Below are positions 45,661 through 52,091 of a DNA stretch of 64,000 nucleotides, piece after piece (the first letter of the stretch is position 1; each line of letters starts with the position of its first letter). The translations under genes and the position numbers were made by a program. The notes under the pieces were generated by a model. That model saw only the letters and a list, made by a program, of their open reading frames with translations, ran no database searches and had not been told where the DNA came from. The stretch comes from an uncultured Paracoccus sp. (GTDB lineage Bacteria; Pseudomonadota; Alphaproteobacteria; Rhodobacterales; Rhodobacteraceae). The DNA is taken from positions 1 to 64,000 of the forward strand of contig NZ_CALMYP010000017.1 of assembly GCF_937873615.1 (NCBI RefSeq). Reading direction: 5' to 3'.

Positions 45661-46504
45661 TCAGGCCGAATTCGCGCGCATCAGAACAAGTTGGCAATCC
45701 CCGCGCAACCCATCGGCAAAGTAGCGCTCGCCTTGGCGGCGCAGGCGGGTGATCCGATGTGGTGGTACGTCGGCCAGAATGTCCGGTGAGAGGTCCAATT
45801 CTTGTAAAAATTCCAACCGATCCAGAAGTCGCGATGCTCCAGCCGAGTTGCTACCCGCCTCGAAACGGCAAAGCCAGATGAACCGGGTGACATTGCCATC
45901 CACGATCTCGGTCAACAGCGCATCCAGGCGTTCTTTCGTTCCATCGTCGATCCTGTTGGTGATCCGGCTTTCGGTCTGGCGCTCGGTCGACACCAGAGCA
46001 TCTGCGCATAACCGTTCGATGACAGAGATGCCGGGCAGGATCACCTGCGACTGGCGGCACTCTTCGACAAATCGGAGCGCCAGGTCTTCGTTGGATCGGG
46101 CAGTTTCAGCCTCATTCTCAAGCCAGGCCTTCAGACTCCGCGCGCCTTTGGCCCGAGAACATCTTGAAGCCATAAATCTGGCGAAGGGCGTGCAGGTGCT
46201 GCTGACGGGTTTGCCGGCGTGCGGCATAGGGTAAGACATGGTCGCCGGTCAGACCCAACTGGGCTGCGATGAAGCGCAAGACCTTTTCCGGGATGACTTC
46301 GCCAGATGACAACAGCCGCCCAGGATAGCGTAGGGCACAGAGCTGTAGGGCAAAACCGATCTTGTTCTCCGGTCGTCGCCGTTCGTTGATGTGTTCGATA
46401 TCGTCGTCTGCCAGCGTGTAATGCCGCAACATTAAGGTCTCGTCAGTCGGCAAGTCGAAAAGCGCCGCACGCTGGCGCTCGGTCAGAATGGACCGTCTTG
46501 GCAT
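45661..46504 (-). pseudogene. Tn3-family transposase, N-terminal fragment with frameshift
   Basis: Two overlapping frames together give the N-terminal DUF4158 region of a Tn3 transposase. The first (46504-46118) reads MPRRSILTERQRAALFDLP to YGFKMFSG. The second continues GARSLKAWLENEAETARSNE to GERYFADGLR and then loses family resemblance near 45702. One extra base in the AAA run (46147-46149 on the plus strand) breaks the frame. The catalytic DDE region, several hundred residues, is absent. The truncation point faces the IS630-derived start of the chimera, so IS insertion or deletion probably removed the rest. Confidence 0.85.
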
Positions 46505-46568
46505 GTTGGTTTGTCCTTGTTAATCAGATGTCTGTTCGGGACACATCTCGCACCAGCAAAGTGAACGA

Positions 46569-46577
46569 CACACCGGC
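46569..46577 (+). repeat. Target-site duplication, left copy
   Basis: CACACCGGC directly abuts the left end of the IS256-family element; the identical right copy is at 47908-47916. Confidence 0.82.
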
Positions 46578-47907
46578 GAGAGTGTCCGACCTTTTGTGTA
46601 TGAGTGATCCGGTCCATGCTTCACCGAAAGGAAGCATGAATGACCATCTCGAAAGAAATCCTGGATGAACTGCTGAAGGGCTGCAAGCGGCCTGAGGATC
46701 TGCTTGGCGATGCCGGGCTGATGAAGGAGCTGAAGATCAAGCTCATGGAGCGGATGCTGGGAGCCGAGCTGACCGCGCATCTTGGTTACGAGGAGGGCAA
46801 GGACGCCCCGCCGGGCCAAACCAACCGGCGCAACGGCACATCGGCCAAGGTGCTGAAGGCCAGGACGGCGAGGTGCCGCTGGCCGGGCCGCGCGACCGGG
46901 AAGGCAGCTTCGAGCCTGAGCTGGTGAAGAAGGCCAGACCCGGATCGACAGGGTGGATGACAAGATCATCGTGCTCTATGCCGCTGGCTTGTCGGTGCGC
47001 GACATCCAGGCTCACCTGGAAGATCTTTACGGCTTGCGGGTTTCACCCGACCTGATCAGCCGCGTGACCGATGCCGTGCTGGACGAGGTCCGGGAATGGC
47101 AGCACCGGGCGCTGGACCGAATGTATCCGATCGTCATTTTCGACGCCCTGCGCGTGAAGATCCGCGATGCCGACAGCCGGATGGTGAAAAACAAGGCCGT
47201 TTACATCGCCTTGGGCGTCACCCGCGAGGGGGAACGGGAAGTTCTGGGCCTCTGGATCGCCGACAACGAGGGGGCCAAGTTCTGGCTGTCGGTGATGAAC
47301 GAGCTGCGCAACAGGGGCGTCCAGGACATCCTGATCGCCGTCGTGGACGGGCTGAAGGGCTTCCCCGAGGCGATCACCGCGACCTTCCCTGAGACCATGG
47401 TCCAGACCTGTATCGTCCATCTGATCCGGCATTCGATGAACTTCTGCAGCTGGAAGGACCGCAAGGCGGTGGCCGCCCACCTGCGCCCGATCTATCAGGC
47501 TCCGACCGCCGAGGAGGCCGCCCGCCAGTTGGACACCTTCGAGGAGAAATGGGGCGCGAAATACCCGTCCATCGCTCCGGCCTGGCGCCGGGCTTGGGCC
47601 GAGGTCACACCGTTCTATGCCTTCAGCGCAGCGATCCGGAAAATCATCTACACCACCAACGCCGTGGAATCGCTGAACCGGGTGCTGCGGAAGACGCTGA
47701 AAACCAAGGGCTCCTTCCCGACCGAGGAGGCCGCGACCAAGCTGATCTTCTTGGCCATCCGCAACTTCGAGAAAGGCGGTCGCGCCGTCCGGGAATGGGT
47801 TGCGGCTCGCAATCAGCTGGCCATAATGTTCGCCGGGCGCTTCGACGCCTGAACGTGTCTGAAAACCGCATGGGCCCGGTCAGATACACAGAGTTTCGGA
47901 TACTCCC
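46578..47907 (+). mobile_element. IS256-family insertion sequence, complete, 1330 bp
   Basis: Both ends are visible as imperfect inverted repeats of about 25 bases: left GAGAGTGTCCGACCTTTTGT, and right (reverse complement) starting GGGAGTATCCGAAACTCTGT. They are flanked by 9-base direct repeats, a duplication length usual for IS256. A single transposase gene fills the interior but is frameshifted. The element split a segment that includes an IS1380 transposase tail. Confidence 0.85.
46640..47852 (+). pseudogene. IS256-family (mutator-type) transposase, two frameshifts
   Basis: Opens normally (MTISKEILDELLKGCKRPED, HLGYEEGKDAPPGQTNRRNG) up to SAKVLK, then shifts frame at 46856-46863. The middle piece (GEVPLAGPRDREGSFEPELVKK) is in another frame until 46930-46937. 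The third piece from MDDKIIVLYAAGLSVRDIQ runs intact to the end with the DDE residues in VIFDALRVKIRD, VVDGLKGFPEAI and NAVESLNRVLRK. Both lesions are a single G missing from the same context (AAGGCCAG for expected AAGGGCCAG). With the two bases restored, the protein would be about 404 residues, normal for the family. Confidence 0.88.
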
Positions 47908-47916
47908 CACACCGGC
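47908..47916 (+). repeat. Target-site duplication, right copy
   Basis: CACACCGGC, identical to 46569-46577, directly after the IS256-family right end. Confidence 0.82.
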
Positions 47917-48274
47917 TGACGCCGTTGACAAGAAGCTCTATTCCGCGCGCGGCCAGGCCGAGAACCACATCAAAGCGTGGAAAACCCATCTCGCATCAGA
48001 CCGGACGTCATGCTCGAAGGCCAACGCCAACCAGATGCGCCTGATACTGCACGGTTGCGCCTGCTGGCTTTGGTGGACGCTCCGCGCGGCCTGCCCGAAG
48101 CGTTCACCGTGGCACCGCGCACAGTTCGATACGTTGCGCCTGCACCTTGTCAAACTGGCCGCCACCATCGTCGAGAAAAAAACACGGATCATCATCACAT
48201 TGCCGGCGTCCTGCCCGCGACAGGGACTTCTCAGCCTCCTCTTCGACGCCCTCGCCCCACCGAAAGCAGCCTGA
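47917..48274 (+). pseudogene. IS1380-family transposase, C-terminal fragment
   Basis: About 118 codons matching the tail of IS1380 transposases: LYSARGQAENHIKAWKTHLA, SDRTSCSKANANQMRLILHG, CWLWWTLRAACPK and FDTLRLHLVKLAATIVEKKT. The N-terminal and catalytic parts are missing. It begins right after the IS256 element's right target repeat. The IS1380 right-end sequence follows within 48329-48399. Confidence 0.8.
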
Positions 48275-49084
48275 CGCAAGCGCCCCGATAACCCCGAAAC
48301 ATTAATCCACACGACCCAGGACACAAGCCACCGACCGGGTCACCAACCGGACGCCGACATCAGCTGTGTGCAACAAACCCGACGCGAGAGAAACCGATCC
48401 CTGAGCAGAAGCCTGTGGCTTCATGAATTATACGGGTTAAGATTTAAACGGCAGCGCCAGGAGTTTCCATCGCTATTTCTGCCCTGTACGGCACGTACTA
48501 CGAAATCAAGATCGATCGATTGAATCGGGAACCTTTCCTTCAACCTTTGGGCTTACCGATGAGTGGCAGACCCGCGGCTTTCACGAGGACTCTGGCCGAT
48601 TAGCAGCTGCTACTTCCAGATAGTTGTCATCCCAAACGCGGTTCGTGTCCTGTGTCAGCCGCCTTTGTTCAATCCGGCTCGGATGACGCCGAGCTGCGGC
48701 GGCATCATGATTGCGGAGCAATAACGCCCAGCGGCAGGCGCGCAGCGCGGAATGCGCGAACCACAACAGGACCACTGACGTACAAAGCCAGCCGCAAGGC
48801 CGTTCAAAACCGAAACCAATAAAAAAGCGGGCTTTCGTGGCACGATCAAGAAGCTCAGCTCAGTCACCGGCTGGCCAGCCAACGGTACGCCAACATCAAG
48901 TGCGCGCAGAAAACCCAACGCCGGAGAAACTGATCTCAGCCTGCGACTGATCTGCCATGCAGGGGCAAGCCATCATTCTCGGGTCGTGAACTGAGATCGG
49001 GGCGGTGCGGTTCAGAGGGTGCGGTCTGCCGGACGGGAGGAATCGGTCACCTCTGGGAACTTGCTGTTTCCCACCTTCATCGTT
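48275..49084. other. Gene-poor IS debris
   Basis: About 800 bases with no convincing gene; short frames here (for example 48581-48775) have no recognisable product. It contains two diverged copies of an IS1380-like right end in the same orientation: 48329-48399 and 48865-48935 align without gaps over 71 bases, with roughly 52 matches by hand count. Confidence 0.6.
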
Positions 49085-49149
49085 GCGACATCAGCGACAT
49101 TCGCGACAAATGGGCCTTGCGGGACTGTCGCGGTTGTCGCGATTGTCGC
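49085..49149. repeat. Two triplets of 9-bp iterated repeats in inverted orientation
   Basis: GCGACA occurs at 49085, 49094 and 49103, and its complement TGTCGC at 49126, 49135 and 49144, each spaced exactly 9 bases. The triplets form an imperfect palindrome around a 17-base centre. Spacing and symmetry resemble iterons of a replication or recombination site, or a large hairpin. Confidence 0.75.
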
Positions 49150-49190
49150 AAGGGTGGTCCTTCATGATTTCGGACAGCGCGCCTTGAACA

Positions 49191-49439
49191 TCAAAGAGCA
49201 TGGCTCCCCCTCACGATCTGAAACGCTTCCTTCCGGACCATGCCGCGCACTGTCGTGCCCTCGGGTAGCCGAATGAGCCATCCGTGCTTTTCGAGCATGG
49301 TGATTGTGGTCCGTGCGGCCTTGCTCTCGCGCAGCCGGTTCGGACCCATACGGACCACTTCGCGCACCGTGATCTCCGGGTGCTGCCAGCTTTCGATAAG
49401 CCATTTGCGCAATGCTTCGGCCGTCTTCGTCTCCGCCAC
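49191..49439 (-). pseudogene. C-terminal fragment of a mobile-element replication protein (DUF3987/primase-like)
   Basis: 82 codons reading TAEALRKWLIESWQHPEITV, VVRMGPNRLRESKAARTTIT, MLEKHGWLIRLPEGTTVRG and KEAFQIVRG. The pattern resembles the C-terminal winged-helix tail of DUF3987-type proteins carried by phages and integrative elements. The homologous reading begins at the very edge of the 14-bp tRNA-like repeat; further upstream the frame enters AT-rich sequence and meets a stop after 8 codons. So it is a fragment whose N-terminal part is gone. Family assignment is from memory of the pattern and is moderate. Confidence 0.5.
49425..49438 (+). repeat. Candidate right attachment site (tRNA-Ser 3'-end copy)
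   Basis: CTTCGTCTCCGCCA, identical to the last 14 bases of tRNA-Ser(GCU) and in the same orientation. An AT-rich stretch begins immediately to its right. Confidence 0.5.
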
Positions 49440-49750
49440 AATACCTGTATTTTTCGTTGAAAATCAGTGTGTTGCGGCCTGATCGCTTTATTCGGACCCA
49501 CATTCCACCCCACTTATTTTTCTGGATTGCGTTGTTCTTCCTTGAGTTAGGCTGGACATGTCCCTCGACGACCGATGGCTTTTGCCCTCGCCTGCGATTA
49601 CGGTTGTTCTTTACCCCCGAGACAAGGTGCGCGCAGACTGTCATGACTGTCGGCGTCGACGGGACCGTGCAGAATGCGCTGCGGCCCAATACCCTGCTTG
49701 ACTGACCAGAATCACCATCGTCCGCGAGGCACTGAAATTTGTCGACAGGA
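49440..49750. other. Intergenic stretch, no gene seen
   Basis: About 310 bases. The left 60 are AT-rich and could be a former tRNA downstream flank. Frames on both strands lack recognisable products. No clear terminator or promoter. Confidence 0.5.
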
Positions 49751-51250
49751 CTACACCCATTTCCCTTGTCTCGGGGTGGTGACCGGGACGTCCGAGGCTG
49801 TGCGGATTGTGATGGGTTCGGCTCCAGCGCGTTGCGGCATGATGTATTCCATTGTCGTCACCTGCAATGATATCGCGGAACCGCCTGCACCAAAATCCCT
49901 GCAGGCAGCAAGCACTGGCTTGATGGTTACCCACTGCAGCATCCGGCCCAGATCCGAGTCGACGGCTAGGCCGGCTTCCTGCGGCAGGCCGGAGATCCAT
50001 TCGCGGATTTCGCGGGCCTCCCGACGCAGCTCAATGATCTGCCGGAGGTGAGAGAGTCGCGTCTCCTCGCGTTTGAGGCGGGCCTGTGCGAGCTGTCGCC
50101 GGTGCTGCAGGATTTTCCACTGCCTCTCGCGCTCCTCACGCTCCTCGCGGCGCACGCGAATGGTCTCTATGCCGGCGACTATTTCGGGGACCATCCGTTC
50201 CACGCGTTGCGTCTTGCCGTCACCCCACGTCTTCCGCAGGTCGTCCGCCCACGCATCGATCGAGAATACGAGTTCGCCGGTCCACGCAGTCACATATTCC
50301 GGCCAAGGCGGTCGGCTGCCGAACGAAATGCTGTCCCAATCGTTGCGCCGAAGGGACCGTGCCTGCTTCTCTTTCCTCTTCTCCTCCCGAGCGATTTCTT
50401 CTGGGGTCGGTATGTATTTCAGCCTTCTCGTTCGTTCGAGCAGGGTAAAGCTGATCTTGTCCGCGCCCTTCTGAACGGACATCTTCTCTCCGTCCGCTGT
50501 CAGGCTCAGGCTGACCTCGTCGAGCGTCCGCGCCAACGCGTCGAGGACGAAGCAAGCACGTTCGACGGACGCAGCGCCGAGGATCACGCCACACTGGCCT
50601 GGCGCCGTGGCGCTGAGGACGCCCTCCTTGTCCGGCTTCCTGGTCCGAAGGAACTTCACCGTTTTCGCCACCGAGGCGTGTGGATTTTCTACCAGAGGCA
50701 TTGGGGATTCTGGCGTCGCCCTGGTGGTAGCGGCCCGGACTTCCCGCTCAGCCTTTCGCTTGCGGGCAAGTTCGGCGACGCCGTCAGGAAGAGCTGAGGT
50801 GGCCCCGCGAATGCTTACCCGATCGAGGCTTCGATCCCTCAGTTCGAGGAATGGCGGCACTTTCGGTTGTTCTCCGGCAGCAACCTTGGCCCAGTACCCC
50901 CGGGGCGGTACGGGAATACGATGGCGACCGCAGACCTTCGCGAGCCCCCGATCCGATATCCCGAATTCCTGTGCAAGCGCTGTCATCGGTTTGCTCCAGA
51001 CAAGGTCGTAGAGGTCCCGACGGCTAAGTATCTGTGAAGGCGACAATTCTTGAACTCTCCGTAATACAGCTTCGCGCGGAAGCAATATCCCGCAGCGCCA
51101 TTTTAGCTGTCCTCGCCACCAGGGTGAAACGTGGAGAAGGTTGGATATCAGGCCCATCCCCTCCGCCAGATACTCATACGACGAATATGTTAGCTGATAT
51201 CGTGAAGCGAACCAGTCCTGACTTCGGATCACAAAAGCATGTCGCAACAT
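49751..51250 (-). CDS. Uncharacterised protein with N-terminal HTH-like motif and coiled coil
   Basis: Up to 499 residues. From about residue 70, SRRDLYDLVWSKPMTALAQEFGISDRGLAKVCGRHRIPVPPRGYWAK looks like a DNA-binding helix-turn-helix module that I recall from hypothetical proteins in proteobacterial accessory regions. A middle domain (FVLDALARTLDEVSLSLTADGEKMSVQKGADKISFTLLER) is followed by an Arg/Glu-rich coiled coil (residues ~345-430, with IRVRREEREERERQWKILQ). The first ~65 codons may be untranslated; GTG or TTG starts near SPSQILSRRD are possible. It is lower in G+C than the backbone. Function unknown. Confidence 0.65.
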   Translation of the reverse strand: MLRHAFVIRSQDWFASRYQLTYSSYEYLAEGMGLISNLLHVSPWWRGQLKWRCGILLPREAVLRRVQELSPSQILSRRDLYDLVWSKPMTALAQEFGISDRGLAKVCGRHRIPVPPRGYWAKVAAGEQPKVPPFLELRDRSLDRVSIRGATSALPDGVAELARKRKAEREVRAATTRATPESPMPLVENPHASVAKTVKFLRTRKPDKEGVLSATAPGQCGVILGAASVERACFVLDALARTLDEVSLSLTADGEKMSVQKGADKISFTLLERTRRLKYIPTPEEIAREEKRKEKQARSLRRNDWDSISFGSRPPWPEYVTAWTGELVFSIDAWADDLRKTWGDGKTQRVERMVPEIVAGIETIRVRREEREERERQWKILQHRRQLAQARLKREETRLSHLRQIIELRREAREIREWISGLPQEAGLAVDSDLGRMLQWVTIKPVLAACRDFGAGGSAISLQVTTMEYIMPQRAGAEPITIRTASDVPVTTPRQGKWV

Positions 51251-51419
51251 GAATGGTGGTGTTGAATATCAACCTTAAAAGATCCGAGTTTGACCGTCAG
51301 CGCCCTCCTATCCATTTGCCGCTGGCAAATACACCCTGACCAGCCCTAGGATCGACCCCGACCCGGCGCACGGTATTCCTGTCATCGGGCAGCCTCTATG
51401 CTTTCAATTTCTGGCTCGC

Positions 51420-52091
51420 ATGACCGCAACTGCCCTCGACATCAGCCACCTGCGCAAAAGCTATGCCCGTCCCGGCGGCGCGACCGAGGTGCTGTCGGAT
51501 GTCACCCTCGCGCTGAATCCCGGCGAGACGCTGGCGCTGACCGGCGAGAGCGGCTCGGGCAAAAGCACGCTGCTGCATCTCGTGGCCGGGCTGGACCGCG
51601 CCGATGGCGGGCGGATCGCCGTGGCCGGGCAGGAGATCACCGCCCTGCCCGACCGCGCGCTGGCGCGCATCCGGCGGCAGCATACGGCGCTGATCTTCCA
51701 GCAATACAACCTGATCCCCAGCCTGAATGTCGCCGAGAACCTGGCCTTCCATGCCCGCATGGCCGGGCGTCACGACCCCGCATGGGTGCAGGACCTTGCC
51801 GAACGCCTCGGGCTGGCCGGGCTGATCGACCGGATGCCCGACGAGATTTCGGGCGGGCAGCGCCAGCGTGTCGCCATCGGCCGGGCAATGGCGCTGCGCC
51901 CGGCGCTGCTGCTGGCCGATGAACCGACCGGCAATCTCGACGAGGAGACCTCGGATCAGGTCATCGCCGTCATGCAGGATCTGGTGACGGAAACCGGCTG
52001 CGCGCTGCTTTTCGTCACCCATTCCGACCGCATCGCCTGCCGGATGCAGCGCCACCTGCACCTTCGCCATGGACGGGTCGCGCCGGCATGA
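51420..52091 (+). CDS. ABC transporter ATP-binding protein (LolD/MacB type)
   Basis: 223-residue ATPase. Walker A GESGSGKST is near residues 42-50, the Q-loop FQQYNLIPSLNVAENL follows, then the ABC signature ISGGQRQRVAIGRAMAL, Walker B ALLLADEPTGNLD and the H-loop VTHSDRIA. The sequence is typical of ATPases that power MacB/LolCDE-like mechanotransmission transporters. It overlaps the permease gene by 4 bases. First backbone gene after the island. Confidence 0.94.
   Translation: MTATALDISHLRKSYARPGGATEVLSDVTLALNPGETLALTGESGSGKSTLLHLVAGLDRADGGRIAVAGQEITALPDRALARIRRQHTALIFQQYNLIPSLNVAENLAFHARMAGRHDPAWVQDLAERLGLAGLIDRMPDEISGGQRQRVAIGRAMALRPALLLADEPTGNLDEETSDQVIAVMQDLVTETGCALLFVTHSDRIACRMQRHLHLRHGRVAPA

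Larger units (their letters stand above)
39903..51300. mobile_element. Genomic island inserted at tRNA-Ser(GCU); right edge uncertain
   Basis: Region of visibly lower G+C and mixed codon use between the tRNA and the ABC transporter operon at 51420. It opens with a tyrosine integrase reading away from the tRNA, and carries an XRE regulator, a secreted protein, a restriction-type helicase chimera, at least four kinds of transposase (IS630, Tn3, IS256, IS1380) and unassigned genes. The right end could be the 14-bp tRNA copy at 49425-49438, or further right after the 499-codon gene, giving two nested or adjacent insertions. There is no conjugation or phage structural gene, so it looks like a decayed element. 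Confidence 0.75.

Noticed and set aside
48581-48775. Small minus-strand frame in the IS debris
   Set aside because: No start signal, no recognisable protein pattern and biased composition.
49085-49149. Iterated repeats as a CRISPR array
   Set aside because: Units are only 9 bases apart with 6-base cores and opposed halves; no spacers, no cas genes.
49162-49689. 175-codon minus-strand frame across the iteron-att region
   Set aside because: It overlaps the replication-protein-like fragment in another frame and has no family resemblance.
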